Positions 24,808 through 34,484 of a DNA stretch of 64,000 nt are shown piece after piece. Source of the stretch: Paraburkholderia sp. UYCP14C (GTDB taxonomy: Bacteria; Pseudomonadota; Gammaproteobacteria; Burkholderiales; Burkholderiaceae). The stretch lies in contig NZ_SELS01000050.1 of assembly GCF_004197395.1 (NCBI RefSeq), forward strand, positions 1-64,000, written 5' to 3'. Below the pieces are notes generated by a model, which was not told the origin of the DNA, searched no databases, and was given only the letters and a program-made list of their open reading frames with translations. The number at the start of each line of letters is the position of its first letter. Position 1 is the stretch's first letter. The translations under genes and the position numbers were made by a program.

Positions 24808-24957
24808 GCTGAAACTCCTGTGCGATGGCCGCGCGGCGGCCGGACAGCGATAGGGTAGAAAAAGCGGTGCCCCGACGCGTCGAATCCGAAGCTCGGATTC
24901 GACGCGTGCGATTCAGACCGGGGCGGCAAATCCGGTAACAGCGAGGAAAAAAGACAG

Positions 24958-26649
24958 TCAACGCAACTCGGGAAAATCCTCTTCCCAGTACTCGTCGGGC
25001 AAACGCGCGGGCTCGGCCGCGCGCTCCATTTCACGGCGCCGCAACTCGACGCGGCGGATCTTGCCGGAGATCGTCTTCGGCAGTTCGCTGAATTGCAGAC
25101 GGCGAATCCGCTTGTACGGCGCGAGTTTTTCGCGCGAGAACGCGAACACCGCGCGCGCGAGTTCGGGACCGGCTTCGTAGCCGTGGCGCACGGTGACGAA
25201 CGCCTTCGGCACCGACAGACGCAACGCGTCCGCGCTCGGCACGACGGCCGCCTCGCCGATCGCCTCGTGCTCGATCAGCACGCTTTCGAGTTCGAACGGA
25301 CTCAGACGATAGTCGGACGACTTGAACACGTCGTCCGAGCGGCCGACGTATACGTAGTAGCCGTCGTCGCGACGCAACGCGACGTCCGACGTGCGATAGA
25401 AGCCGTTACGCATCGCCTGCACGGTCGCGTTCGCGTTGTTCGCGTAGCCGGTCATCAGGCCGAGCGGCCGTTCGGCGAGCCGCAGCGCGATTTCGCCTTC
25501 GGTCACCGGGTGGTCGTCGGCGTCGATCAGCTCGATCTGGTAGCCCGGCATCGGTCGTCCCATCGAGCCGGGTACGACCGGCTGGCCCGGTGAATTGCCG
25601 ATCTGCAAGGTTGTTTCGGTCTGGCCGTAGCCGTCGCGAATCGTGATGCCCCACGCGTGCCTGACACGCTCGATGACCTCCGGATTCAGCGGCTCGCCCG
25701 CGCCGACGATCTCGCGCAGCTTCACCGGATAGTCGCCGAGCGGCTCCTGCACGAGCATGCGCCAGACGGTCGGCGGCGCGCACAGCGTGGTGACGTTGAA
25801 GCGCACGAGCGCGGCGAGCGTGTCTTGCGGCACGAAGCGCGCGAAGTTGAACACGAACACGCAGGCCTGCGCGTTCCACGGCGCGAAGAAGCAGCTCCAC
25901 GCGTGCTTGGCCCAGCCCGGCGAGCTGATGTTCCAATGGATGTCGCCGGGTTGCAGGCCGATCCAGTACATCGTCGACAGATGCCCGACCGGATAGCTCT
26001 GGTGCGTATGCTCGACGAGCTTCGGCTTCGACGTGGTGCCGGACGTGAAGTACAGCAGCAGCGTATCGCTGGCGCGCGTGACGCCGTCAGGCGTGAAAAC
26101 CGGCGAGGCCTCGTATGCGGCGGCGATATCGATCCAGCCGTCGCGCGGCGCGCCGACCGACAAGCGGGTGAGCGGCACCTCGAGCGCATCGAATTTGCCG
26201 AGCTCCGCGCTATCGACCACGGCGAACTTCGCGCCGCCGATCTGCACGCGGTCGCGCACGTCGTCGGCCGATAGCTGCGTGGTGGCGGGCAGCACGATCG
26301 CGCCGAGCTTCATCGCGCCGAGCATCACGTCCCATAGCTCGACACGGTTGGGCAGCATCAGCAGCACGCGGTCGCCGCGGCCGACGCCCGCGCCGCGCAG
26401 AAAGTTCGCCATCCGCGACGAGCGCTCCGACATCTGCGCGTACGACAGACGCAGGCCCTCGCTCGAAGGATCGTCGACGATCCACAGCGCCGGGTTGTCG
26501 TTGTCACGTGCGATCGCGTCGAAGTAGTCGAGCGCCCAGTTGAACTCGCCGAGCGCGGGCCACGCGAATTCGCGGTAGGCGCGTTCGTAGTCGGTGCGAT
26601 GGCGCACCAGCAGATCGCGCGCTTCGAGAAAGGCTTTCGCTGCTGTCAT
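24958..26649 (-). CDS. AMP-binding acyl-CoA ligase
   Basis: A 563-residue member of the ANL superfamily. Motifs: LLYFTSGTTSKPKLVEHTH (phosphate loop), GYGQTETT, YRTSDVALRRDDGYYVYVGR and SELPKTISGKIRRVELR with the C-terminal catalytic Lys. It has the layout of medium-chain or branched acyl-CoA synthetases, close to acetyl-CoA synthetase-like ligases. Within a valine operon it may activate isobutyrate or a related branched acid to its CoA ester, a useful entry point not needed for valine itself; this is inferred. Confidence 0.9.
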   Translation of the reverse strand: MTAAKAFLEARDLLVRHRTDYERAYREFAWPALGEFNWALDYFDAIARDNDNPALWIVDDPSSEGLRLSYAQMSERSSRMANFLRGAGVGRGDRVLLMLPNRVELWDVMLGAMKLGAIVLPATTQLSADDVRDRVQIGGAKFAVVDSAELGKFDALEVPLTRLSVGAPRDGWIDIAAAYEASPVFTPDGVTRASDTLLLYFTSGTTSKPKLVEHTHQSYPVGHLSTMYWIGLQPGDIHWNISSPGWAKHAWSCFFAPWNAQACVFVFNFARFVPQDTLAALVRFNVTTLCAPPTVWRMLVQEPLGDYPVKLREIVGAGEPLNPEVIERVRHAWGITIRDGYGQTETTLQIGNSPGQPVVPGSMGRPMPGYQIELIDADDHPVTEGEIALRLAERPLGLMTGYANNANATVQAMRNGFYRTSDVALRRDDGYYVYVGRSDDVFKSSDYRLSPFELESVLIEHEAIGEAAVVPSADALRLSVPKAFVTVRHGYEAGPELARAVFAFSREKLAPYKRIRRLQFSELPKTISGKIRRVELRRREMERAAEPARLPDEYWEEDFPELR

Positions 26650-26762
26650 CGTCGTCTCCGGTTTGGCGCTAGGTGCGCTCGGTCTTGTTGTCTCTGGTGT
26701 TATCCGCCGTTGCGCTCAATGAAGCCTCGGCGGCGAACCTATTGTGCGCTCAAACACCATGC

Positions 26763-27896
26763 TCAAACATGGCGCGCGATCACCATCCGCTGCACTTCAC
26801 TCGTCCCTTCGTAGATCTGCGTGATCCGCGCGTCGCGATAGTGACGCTCGACCGCATAGTCCTCCAGATACCCATAGCCGCCATGAATCTGGATCGCGTT
26901 CGAGCAGATCTCCTCGGCCAGTTCCGACGCGAACAGCTTCGCCTGCGACGCCTCCGACAGACACGGCCGCCCCGCCGAGCGCAGCCGCGCCGCGTGATGC
27001 ACGAGCAGGCGCGCGGCGTTCAGGCGCGTCGCCATGTCGGCGAGCATGTTGGCGATCGTCTGGTGATCCTTCAGCGGCTTGCCGAACTGCTCGCGCTCGC
27101 TCGCGTAGCGGCGCGCGGCATCGAACGCGGCGCGCGCGATGCCGACCGCCTGCGCGGCGATGCCGATGCGCCCGCCTTCGAGATTCGACAGCGCGATGCG
27201 CAAACCCTCGCCAGGCTCGCCGAGCAGATTGGCCTCGGGCACGGCGCACTGATCGAGCGAGATCGGACAGGTGTCGGACGCGCGAATGCCGAGCTTGTGC
27301 TCCGGCCGGCCGACGTCGAAGCCCGGCGTCGAGGTCGGCACGATGAACGCGGACAGGCCGCGCTTGCCGCGCTCGGGATCGGTGACGGCGAACACGATCG
27401 CGAGACCGGCGCGCGCGCCGTTGGTCACGAACTGCTTGCTGCCGTTCAGAATCCATTGGCCATCGCGCAGCTCCGCGCGGGTGCGCAGATTGTTCGCCTC
27501 GGAGCCCGCCTGCGGCTCGGTCAGGCAGAACGCGCCGATCGTGCGGCCGAGGGCGAGCTCGCGCAGATAGCGGTCTTTCTGTGCGGCACTGCCGAAGTTC
27601 AGGATCGGCGCGCAGCCGACCGAGTTGTGCACGCTCATCAGCGTCGCGCAGGCGGCGCAGCCGGCGGCGATCTCTTCGAGCGCGAGCGCATAGGCGACGT
27701 AATCGGTGTAGGAGCCGCCCCACTCGGCCGGCACCATCATGCCCAGAAAGCCGAGCTCGCCCATCTGCGCGACGACCTCGGCCGGCAGTTGCGCGTCGCG
27801 ATCCCATTGCGCCGCGTGCGGCGCGAGGCAGTCGGTCGCGAAGTCGCGCGCGGCGTCGCGGATCATCCGTTGTTCGTCGGTGTAGAAACTGTCCAT
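26763..27896 (-). CDS. Acyl-CoA dehydrogenase (probable isobutyryl-CoA dehydrogenase)
   Basis: A 377-residue FAD enzyme. The family signatures are [19 protein letters not shown] (FAD-binding block) and [20 protein letters not shown], with the catalytic Glu in [15 protein letters not shown] near the C-terminus, as in short-chain and isobutyryl-CoA dehydrogenases. The ATG at 27896 ([20 protein letters not shown]) fits the family; upstream in-frame codons lie in the promoter. It is the first gene of the minus-strand valine operon and diverges from the AraC gene. Confidence 0.9.
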   Translation of the reverse strand: MDSFYTDEQRMIRDAARDFATDCLAPHAAQWDRDAQLPAEVVAQMGELGFLGMMVPAEWGGSYTDYVAYALALEEIAAGCAACATLMSVHNSVGCAPILNFGSAAQKDRYLRELALGRTIGAFCLTEPQAGSEANNLRTRAELRDGQWILNGSKQFVTNGARAGLAIVFAVTDPERGKRGLSAFIVPTSTPGFDVGRPEHKLGIRASDTCPISLDQCAVPEANLLGEPGEGLRIALSNLEGGRIGIAAQAVGIARAAFDAARRYASEREQFGKPLKDHQTIANMLADMATRLNAARLLVHHAARLRSAGRPCLSEASQAKLFASELAEEICSNAIQIHGGYGYLEDYAVERHYRDARITQIYEGTSEVQRMVIARHV

Positions 27897-27999
27897 GACT
27901 GCGTCCTCGTTGGTGCTGACGGCCGTGCTGGCGATCTCGGTGATGCGGCAAGTGTAGGCAAGCGGCCCGCGCCGCTCGATGCTCGCTCCGCTCACATTT

Positions 28000-28101
28000 G
28001 CTGAGCGCTTTTGCCATACTGCTGCCATGCGCATGTACGGGGCCTCGCCATTTCAAGGGCTTCACAAATGACGCACCAGCTCAAGCTGAGCGCTTTTGCC
28101 A
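28000..28101. promoter_or_regulatory. 17-bp direct repeat between acyl-CoA dehydrogenase and AraC genes
   Basis: GCTGAGCGCTTTTGCCA occurs at 28000-28016 and 28085-28101, identical in both copies, 85 bp apart. The second ends 16 bases before the AraC ATG. AraC proteins bind direct repeats; the pair could allow looping or separate control of the divergent operon and the regulator gene. Confidence 0.7.
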
Positions 28102-28117
28102 GAAAAACCGGATCCTG

Positions 28118-29164
28118 ATGAAAAGCGACAAAGGCACGATCTCCGTCAGTCTCGTCGAGGAAACCCTCGCGCTCGCGACGGCGCGCGGTCTCGATGCGCG
28201 CGCGTTCGCCGAGGCGGCCGGCATCGCCGCGCCGATGCTCGCGTCCCCGAAAAGCCGTGTGTCGTCGGCGCAATACGGCGCGCTGTGGGCCGGCATCGCA
28301 CGCGCGCTCGACGACGAGTTCTTCGGCCAGGATTCGCATCCGATGAAAAGCGGCAGCTTCATCGCAATGACGCAGATGGCGCTCGGCGCGCGCAATGGCG
28401 CGCTGGCGCTCGCGCGTGCGGTCGGCTTCATGCGGCTCGTGCTCGACGACCTCGGCGCGACGATCGACACCGACGCCGAGCGCGTGCGCCTGAAGTTCGT
28501 CGAACGCGCCGGCATACGGAAGCCGGCGATGTTCGCCTACGCGACGTATTTCATCCTCGTGTACGGGCTCGTGTGCTGGCTCGTCGGCCGGCGCATTCCA
28601 TTGCTCGAAGCGCGCTTTCGCTGCGCCGCGCCGCCGGCCGCGCACGAATACCGGCTGATGTTCTGCGAAGACATGTATTTCGACGAGCCCGAGTCGTACG
28701 TCGATCTCGACCCGGCGTTTCTGGAACTGCCGGTGATCCAGACTTCGCGCTCGGCGCGCCCGTTTCTGCGCGATGCGCCGGGCAGCTTCATCGTCAAGTA
28801 CCGCAATCCGGGTTCGCTCGCCGCGCGCGTGCGCAAGACGCTGCGCGCGCTACCGATGGCGGGCTGGCCCGCGGCCGATCAGATGGCCGCCCGCCTGCAC
28901 GTCGCCGAGGCGACGATGCGGCGGCATCTGAAGCAGGAGGGCCACACGTATCAGTCGATCAAGGACGCGCTGCGGCGCGACATCGCGATCGCCGAACTGC
29001 AGCGCACGCAGCGCACCATCGCCGATATCGCGAACGCCGTCGGTTTCGCGGAGCCGAGCGCGTTTCATCGCGCGTTCCGCAAATGGACCGGCATGCGGCC
29101 GACCGACTATCGGCCGGCCCGGGCCGCGGGGCCCGATCTCACGCGACGCGCCGAATCGGACTAA
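28118..29164 (+). CDS. AraC-family regulator (OruR/arabinose-binding-like type)
   Basis: A 348-residue regulator. The N-terminal half resembles the OruR/ArgR-type ligand domain of AraC proteins (MKSGSFIAMTQMALGARNGAL), and the C-terminal double helix-turn-helix is at about 240-335 (LHVAEATMRRHLKQEGHTYQ and ADIANAVGFAEPSAFHRAFRKWTG). The ATG at 28118 gives the standard length. It is divergent from the valine operon, like mmsR in Pseudomonas, and is its likely regulator; the signal may be 3-hydroxyisobutyrate or a related compound, by analogy. Confidence 0.88.
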   Translation: MKSDKGTISVSLVEETLALATARGLDARAFAEAAGIAAPMLASPKSRVSSAQYGALWAGIARALDDEFFGQDSHPMKSGSFIAMTQMALGARNGALALARAVGFMRLVLDDLGATIDTDAERVRLKFVERAGIRKPAMFAYATYFILVYGLVCWLVGRRIPLLEARFRCAAPPAAHEYRLMFCEDMYFDEPESYVDLDPAFLELPVIQTSRSARPFLRDAPGSFIVKYRNPGSLAARVRKTLRALPMAGWPAADQMAARLHVAEATMRRHLKQEGHTYQSIKDALRRDIAIAELQRTQRTIADIANAVGFAEPSAFHRAFRKWTGMRPTDYRPARAAGPDLTRRAESD

Positions 29165-29248
29165 GCTTTAAGCGGCAACAGGCCAGCCTTGATCGAGGTA
29201 TCGGTCCGCGCCGCCGGTTCGCACCGGCTGGCGCGACGGCCGTCAGCG

Positions 29249-30934
29249 ATGAACACGACTCCGCGTCTCCCGCTCCGGCAGTCCGGTCCGCGCAGGCCGC
29301 TTATCCGCGGCGGCATCGTGGGCCGTTTGATGCGCGGCATCGCCGTGCTCGGCGTGCTATGCGCGTTCGGCTTCGCGACGCGCGAAGCGCTGGCGCCGCT
29401 GCAGGCGGCCCATGCGGCGAGCGCGGCCAACGTCGCCGCCGTGGCCGCCAACAGCGTCGAAGTGATTCCGGTGAACGGCGCGATCGGGCCGGCCAGCGCC
29501 GATTTCATCGTGCGGGGTTTGGAGCGCGCGGCCAGCCAGCACGCGCAGCTCGCGGTGCTGCAACTCGATACGCCCGGCGGCCTCGATACCTCGATGCGGC
29601 AGATTATCAAGGCGATCCTCGCCTCGCCGGTGCCGGTCGCGACCTTCATCGCGCCGAGCGGCGCGCGCGCCGCCAGCGCCGGCACCTACATCGTCTACGC
29701 GAGCCATATCGCGGCAATGGCGCCGGGCACCAACCTCGGCGCCGCGACGCCGATCCAGATGGGCATCGGCGGCAACGAGCCGCCCGCGGGCGGCGGGCCA
29801 CCGGGAATGCCCGGAACACCGGGAACACCGGGAACACCGGGAACACCGGGAACACCGGGCACGCCCGGCACCCCAGGCTCGCCGGGACTGCCGGACATGC
29901 GCACGCTGCCTGGCGGCGCGTCCGCGGCTGCGCCTGCGTCATCCAGCGCGTCATCTGAAGCCGCCGGCGCGTTGCCGCTCGACAGCCAATCGACCGAACT
30001 GCGCAAGCAGGTCCACGATGCCGCCGCCTACATCCGCGGCCTCGCCCAGATGCGCGGCCGCAACGCCGACTGGGCCGAGCGCGCGGTCCGCGAGGCGGTG
30101 AGCCTGTCCGATGAGGAAGCGCTCGCGCAGCACGTCGTCGATATCGTCGCGCGCGACGTGCCCGACCTGCTGCGCCAGCTGAACGGCCGCACGATCGTCA
30201 CCAGCGCCGGCAGCGTCACGCTGCACACCGCGCATGCGCCGCTGATCACGCTCGAACCCGACTGGCGCAACCGCTTCCTCGCCGTGATCACCGATCCGAG
30301 CGTCGCGCTGATTCTGCTGATGCTCGGCATGTACGGCCTGTTCTTCGAGTTCGCCAATCCGGGCTTCGTGCTGCCCGGCGTGGTCGGCGCGATCAGCCTG
30401 CTGCTCGGCCTGTTCGCGATGCAGATGCTGCCGGTCAGCTACGTCGGCCTCGGGCTGATCTTTCTCGGCATCGCCTTTCTGATCGGCGAAGCGTTCCTGC
30501 CGACCTTCGGCTCGCTCGGTTTCGGCGGCGTGGTCGCGTTCGTGGTCGGCGCCTTGATGCTGATGGATACCGACGTGCCAGGCTACGGCATCCCGCTGCC
30601 GCTGATCGCCGCGGTCGTCGTGTTCAGCGTCGCGTTCGTGCTGGGCGTGTCGCAGCTCGCGCTACGCGCGCGCCGGCGGCCGGTCGTGACAGGCTCGGAG
30701 GCGTTGATCGGCTGCGTCGGCGTGGTGCTGGACGGCGGTTTGCTGCCCGAACCCGAACACACGGCGGGCGGCCCGCTGGCCGGCTGGGCCCGCGTGCACG
30801 GCGAGCGCTGGCGGGTGTCGAGCACGACGCCGGCCGCGCCGGGCCAAAGCGTGCGCGTCACGGCACGCAACGGCCTTACGCTGACCGTCGTACCCGTTAC
30901 GTCAGCCGCCCCATTACAAGGAGAACGCTCATGA
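29249..30934 (+). CDS. nfeD: NfeD-family membrane serine protease with collagen-like insert
   Basis: A 561-residue protein of the NfeD/stomatin-operon-partner family. A signal anchor (about 25-40) leads into a ClpP-like protease domain with [20 protein letters not shown] and [17 protein letters not shown], where the Ser of AASAGTY is the nucleophile. Then come helices (about 365-470) and a C-terminal OB-like NfeD domain. Between the protease core and its second half lies an 11-triplet collagen-like tract (29795-29893) not usual in the family. The ATG at 29249 is preferred over a TTG at 29189. It overlaps the slipin gene by 4 bases. Confidence 0.92.
   Translation: MNTTPRLPLRQSGPRRPLIRGGIVGRLMRGIAVLGVLCAFGFATREALAPLQAAHAASAANVAAVAANSVEVIPVNGAIGPASADFIVRGLERAASQHAQLAVLQLDTPGGLDTSMRQIIKAILASPVPVATFIAPSGARAASAGTYIVYASHIAAMAPGTNLGAATPIQMGIGGNEPPAGGGPPGMPGTPGTPGTPGTPGTPGTPGTPGSPGLPDMRTLPGGASAAAPASSSASSEAAGALPLDSQSTELRKQVHDAAAYIRGLAQMRGRNADWAERAVREAVSLSDEEALAQHVVDIVARDVPDLLRQLNGRTIVTSAGSVTLHTAHAPLITLEPDWRNRFLAVITDPSVALILLMLGMYGLFFEFANPGFVLPGVVGAISLLLGLFAMQMLPVSYVGLGLIFLGIAFLIGEAFLPTFGSLGFGGVVAFVVGALMLMDTDVPGYGIPLPLIAAVVVFSVAFVLGVSQLALRARRRPVVTGSEALIGCVGVVLDGGLLPEPEHTAGGPLAGWARVHGERWRVSSTTPAAPGQSVRVTARNGLTLTVVPVTSAAPLQGERS
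29795..29893 (+). repeat. Collagen-like Gly-X-Pro triplet tract inside nfeD
   Basis: Eleven consecutive Gly-X-Pro triplets: GPP, GMP, seven GTP, GSP, GLP. At DNA level five copies of the 9-mer GGAACACCG run from 29813 to 29857 without a change, followed by synonymous variants. The identical codons point to recent slippage expansion, so length may vary among strains. Confidence 0.95.
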
Positions 30935-31701
30935 TCGGCTTCACATTCGGCTTCGGCAGCATCCTGATCCTGCTGGTGGCCGCGCTGATCGCGTCGTCGG
31001 TGCGGATTTTTCGCGAGTACGAGCGCGGCGTCGTGTTCATGCTCGGCCGCTTCTGGAAGGTCAAGGGACCCGGGCTCGTGCTGATCATTCCAATCGTGCA
31101 GCAGGCGGTGCGCATGGATCTGCGCACCGTCGTGTTCGACGTGCCGACCCAGGACGTGATCACCCGCGACAACGTGTCGGTGAAGGTCAACGCGGTCGTG
31201 TATTTCCGCGTCGTCGATCCGGAGAAGGCGGTGATCCAGGTCGCGCGCTACTTCGAGGCGACCAGCCAGCTGGCGCAGACGACGCTGCGCGCGGTGCTCG
31301 GCAAGCACGACCTCGACCAGCTGCTGTCGGAGCGCGAGCAGCTGAACACCGACATCCAGAAGGTGCTCGACGCGCAAACCGATGCGTGGGGCATCAAGGT
31401 ATCGATCGTCGAGATCAAGCACGTCGATATCAACGAAACGATGATCCGCGCGATCGCGCGTCAGGCTGAAGCCGAGCGCGAACGACGCGCCAAGGTGATT
31501 CACGCGGAAGGCGAGTTGCAGGCGTCCAAGCAGTTGCTCGAAGCGGCCCAAACGCTCGCGCGGCAGCCGCAGGCGATGCAGCTGCGCTATCTGCAGACGC
31601 TGACGACGATCGCCGCCGACAAGAACTCGACGATCGTATTTCCGTTGCCGATCGACCTGGTGAGCGCGGTGATGGAAAGGTTCAACAAGCCTTCGGCGTG
31701 A
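30931..31701 (+). CDS. Slipin / SPFH-domain membrane protein
   Basis: A 256-residue stomatin-like protein. One N-terminal membrane segment (about 4-27) is followed by the SPFH/band-7 domain ([39 protein letters not shown]) and a coiled-coil [20 protein letters not shown]. It scaffolds membrane microdomains and is a substrate and partner of NfeD in the paired operon. Its ATG overlaps the nfeD stop by 4 bases. Confidence 0.95.
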   Translation: MIGFTFGFGSILILLVAALIASSVRIFREYERGVVFMLGRFWKVKGPGLVLIIPIVQQAVRMDLRTVVFDVPTQDVITRDNVSVKVNAVVYFRVVDPEKAVIQVARYFEATSQLAQTTLRAVLGKHDLDQLLSEREQLNTDIQKVLDAQTDAWGIKVSIVEIKHVDINETMIRAIARQAEAERERRAKVIHAEGELQASKQLLEAAQTLARQPQAMQLRYLQTLTTIAADKNSTIVFPLPIDLVSAVMERFNKPSA

Positions 31702-31919
31702 TAGGACGATATTTTGTCAGGACACCCATTCAGTACGGATTAGCGTCGAAGTTTCAGCCTACCCGCCCGCTTCCACGTTGGCAGAGCTTACGTGGCGAAC
31801 GAGGCTTGCGGCGGGTTCGATCTGCCGGCAGAAATGGTGCGCCGCTTTCAACCGCCTTACCCGGCGCGCACCGATAAACCACAAAGCCCGGCTGTTTTTC
31901 TGCTCCGTAGGAGCCCGCC

Positions 31920-32186
31920 ATGAAACTGTTCTCCCGCATTGGACTCGGCGCGCTGTTGGCCGCCGCAGGCATCAGCACCGTCTACGCGCAAGCAGTGATG
32001 CAGCCCACCGATCCGTCGGCGCCGAAAACGCGCGCCCAGGTCCGCGCCGACCTCAAGGAATGGCTCGCCGCCGGCTACGACCCGTTCGACTGGATCAACT
32101 ATCCGGAGAACGCGCAGCGCGCGGGCCGCATCGTCGCGGAACATCGCGCGCAGCAGCAAGGCATCGCGCCGACGACGGTGCAGTAA
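31920..32186 (+). CDS. Small exported DUF4148-like protein
   Basis: An 88-residue protein with a signal peptide (MKLFSRIGLGALLAAAGIST, cleavage after VYAQA) and a short mature part with TRAQVRADLKEWLAAGYDP, the block of the DUF4148 family common in Burkholderia. GTAGGAG lies upstream of the ATG. The function is unknown. Confidence 0.8.
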   Translation: MKLFSRIGLGALLAAAGISTVYAQAVMQPTDPSAPKTRAQVRADLKEWLAAGYDPFDWINYPENAQRAGRIVAEHRAQQQGIAPTTVQ

Positions 32187-32341
32187 AGCGGTCGCGGCTT
32201 GCGTAGCCGCGGCTTGCGAAGTCGCAGCCTGAATGCCGCCCGGCGCGGGCGGCAGGGGCACGGCTTGCGCCGCGGCAAGGTATCATCCCGTCCCTCCAAC
32301 CCCACGCAGCAAACCCGCCGCACTCAGCAGGAACCCGCACC

Positions 32342-32836
32342 ATGCCAATCTGGGTCGATGCCGACGCCTGCCCGGCCGTCGTCAAGGACATGCTTTATCG
32401 CGCGGCGCGCCGAACCGGCATGCCGCTGACGCTGGTCGCCAATGCATTCCTGCGCGTGCCGCCGTCGCCGCTGATCCGCGCGATCCAGGTGCCGGCCGGC
32501 TTCGACGCCGCCGATCAGCTGATCGTCGAGCGCGTCGTCGCGGGCGACCTCGTGATCACCGCCGACATTCCGCTCGCCGCCGCCGTGCTGGCGAAACATG
32601 CCCACGCGCTCGATCCGCGCGGCAACTGGTACACCCCCGGCACGATCGAGGAACGCCTGCGCATGCGCTCGATGCTCGACCAGTTGCGCGCAAGCGGCGT
32701 CGACACGGGCGGCCCGGCGGCCTACAGCGCACGCGACGGCAAGACGTTTGCGGGCGAACTCGATCGCTGGCTCGCCCGCCACGCACCGCGCGGTGATGCG
32801 CCGGCGCCACACTCCGGCGGCAAACCGCCCGCCTGA
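32342..32836 (+). CDS. YaiI/YqxD (DUF188) family protein
   Basis: A 164-residue protein that begins [11 protein letters not shown], the family's PIN-like signature, and continues with [15 protein letters not shown], typical of YaiI proteins with a PIN-like fold. The acidic residues suggest a metal-dependent nuclease, but activity has not been shown for the family. The C-terminal 15 residues ([16 protein letters not shown]) are disordered. It lies 157 bases after the exported protein gene. Confidence 0.92.
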   Translation: MPIWVDADACPAVVKDMLYRAARRTGMPLTLVANAFLRVPPSPLIRAIQVPAGFDAADQLIVERVVAGDLVITADIPLAAAVLAKHAHALDPRGNWYTPGTIEERLRMRSMLDQLRASGVDTGGPAAYSARDGKTFAGELDRWLARHAPRGDAPAPHSGGKPPA

Positions 32837-32999
32837 CGGGCCTGAGCGACCCGCCGACGGCGCCGCAGTGCCGGGGCGCGGGCATTCGTGTTTACAATCC
32901 GCCCTAACGCCCTGTGCGGCCCGCTTTGACGGGCCCGCACACGGGCCGTCTTAACCACAAAATCACGTTCTGAACGACGAGAGAGAAAAAATCCGCCCC

Positions 33000-34301
33000 A
33001 TGGACTCGATCAAACGCTACTTCGGCTTCGACGCCGTCGACACCAACCTGCGCACCGAAGTGCTAGCCGGCGTCACCACCTTCCTGACGATGGCCTACAT
33101 CATCTTCGTGAACCCGGCGATCCTCGGCGACGCCGGCATGCCGAAGAGCGCGGTGTTCGTCGCGACCTGCATCGTGGCCGCGCTCGCGTCGCTGATCATG
33201 GGTTTGTACGCGAACTACCCGATCGCGCTCGCGCCGGGCATGGGCCTGAACGCGTACTTCGCGTACACGGTCGTCAAGGGCATGGGCTACACGTGGCAGG
33301 CCGCGCTCGGCGCGGTGTTCATCTCCGGCTGCCTGTTCCTGATCGTCACGCTGTTCCGCGTGCGCGAGGTGATCGTCAAAGGCATCCCGCATTCGATCCG
33401 GATCGCGATCACCGGCGGTATCGGCCTCTTTCTCGCGATCATTTCGCTGAAGTCGGCCGGGGTCGTGGTCGGCAACCCGGCCACGCTCGTCACGCTCGGC
33501 AATCTGCATGACCCGCATGTCGTGCTCGCCGCAATCGGCTTCTTCGGCATCGTCACGCTCGATCATCTGCGCGTGCGCGGGTCGATCCTGATCGGTATCG
33601 TCGGCGTGACGATCCTGAGCTTTTTCTTTGGCGGCAACCAGTTTCACGGCATCTTGTCCATGCCGCCCTCGATCGCGCCGACGCTGTTCCAGCTCGATAT
33701 CCGCAGCGCGCTGTCGAGCGGCGTGCTGAACGTGGTGCTGGTGTTCTTCCTCGTCGAGCTGTTCGACGCGACCGGCACGCTGATGGGCGTCGCGAACCGC
33801 GCGGGGCTGCTCGTCGAAGGCAAGATGCATCGGCTGAACCGGGCGTTGCTCGCGGACAGCACCGCGATCCTCGCCGGCTCGATGCTCGGCACGTCGTCGA
33901 CGACGGCTTACATCGAAAGCGCGTCGGGCGTGCAGGCCGGCGGCCGTACCGGCATGACCGCGATCACGGTTGCCGTGCTGTTCGTCGCTGCGCTGTTTTT
34001 CGCGCCGCTCGCCGAAGTGGTGCCGCCGTATGCGACCGCGCCCGCGCTGCTGTACGTGTCGTGCCTGATGCTGCGCGAACTGGTCGACCTGCCGTGGGAC
34101 GACGCGACCGAAGTCGTGCCGGCCGCGTTGACCGCGCTGCTGATGCCGTTCACCTACTCGATCGCGAACGGTGTCGCGTTCGGCTTCATCTCGTACGCGG
34201 GGCTCAAGCTGCTGACGGGTCAGGCGCGCCAGGTAAAGCTGGTGGTGTGGATCATCGCGGCGATCTTCCTGTTCCGCTATTTCTATCTCGGCAGCGAGTG
34301 A
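33000..34301 (+). CDS. NCS2 purine permease (adenine/hypoxanthine type)
   Basis: A 433-residue transporter with 13-14 membrane segments of the AzgA/PbuG branch of nucleobase permeases. Motifs include GLYANYPIALAPGMGLNAYF, the family TM3 block, VFFLVELFDATGTLMGV and the TSSTTAYIESASGVQAGGRTG loop. Substrate is probably adenine, guanine or hypoxanthine by proton symport. It is not in an operon, and no purine riboswitch fold was recognised in the leader. Confidence 0.92.
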   Translation: MDSIKRYFGFDAVDTNLRTEVLAGVTTFLTMAYIIFVNPAILGDAGMPKSAVFVATCIVAALASLIMGLYANYPIALAPGMGLNAYFAYTVVKGMGYTWQAALGAVFISGCLFLIVTLFRVREVIVKGIPHSIRIAITGGIGLFLAIISLKSAGVVVGNPATLVTLGNLHDPHVVLAAIGFFGIVTLDHLRVRGSILIGIVGVTILSFFFGGNQFHGILSMPPSIAPTLFQLDIRSALSSGVLNVVLVFFLVELFDATGTLMGVANRAGLLVEGKMHRLNRALLADSTAILAGSMLGTSSTTAYIESASGVQAGGRTGMTAITVAVLFVAALFFAPLAEVVPPYATAPALLYVSCLMLRELVDLPWDDATEVVPAALTALLMPFTYSIANGVAFGFISYAGLKLLTGQARQVKLVVWIIAAIFLFRYFYLGSE

Positions 34302-34395
34302 GGACGCGGGCTGCGACGTGCTGAAGCGCGGCGGTGGAATGGGTGAATGTGTCGTAGGGTTGGGGGACCATTTATCATCTGATGTTTCGAATGAT

Positions 34396-34455
34396 GATCG
34401 ACCGGGTCGCGATCGACCGGGTCGCGATCGACCGGGCCGCGATCGACCGGGTCGC
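34396..34455. repeat. 15-bp tandem repeat, four copies
   Basis: GATCGACCGGGTCGC repeats at 34396-34410, 34411-34425, 34426-34440 (one C for T) and 34441-34455, without spacers. Each unit contains the palindrome CGATCG at the junction. It lies between the purine permease stop (34301) and the cytochrome gene start (34485), 29 bases before the latter. Confidence 0.95.
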
Positions 34456-34484
34456 AGCTACACGGGTCGCCCCCAGGAGCCGCG

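Noticed and set aside
26673-28065. Long frames on both strands over the acyl-CoA dehydrogenase gene
   Set aside because: Shadow frames; the dehydrogenase motifs are all in the chosen frame.
28096-29958. 620-codon open frame overlapping the AraC gene and nfeD
   Set aside because: Arg/His/Ala-rich shadow of two well-supported genes on the same strand in another phase; no family similarity.
33000-33000. Purine riboswitch before the NCS2 permease
   Set aside because: No purine aptamer motif could be recognised in the 160-base leader.
34396-34455. CRISPR array
   Set aside because: The units are contiguous 15-mers without spacers and no cas genes are in the window.
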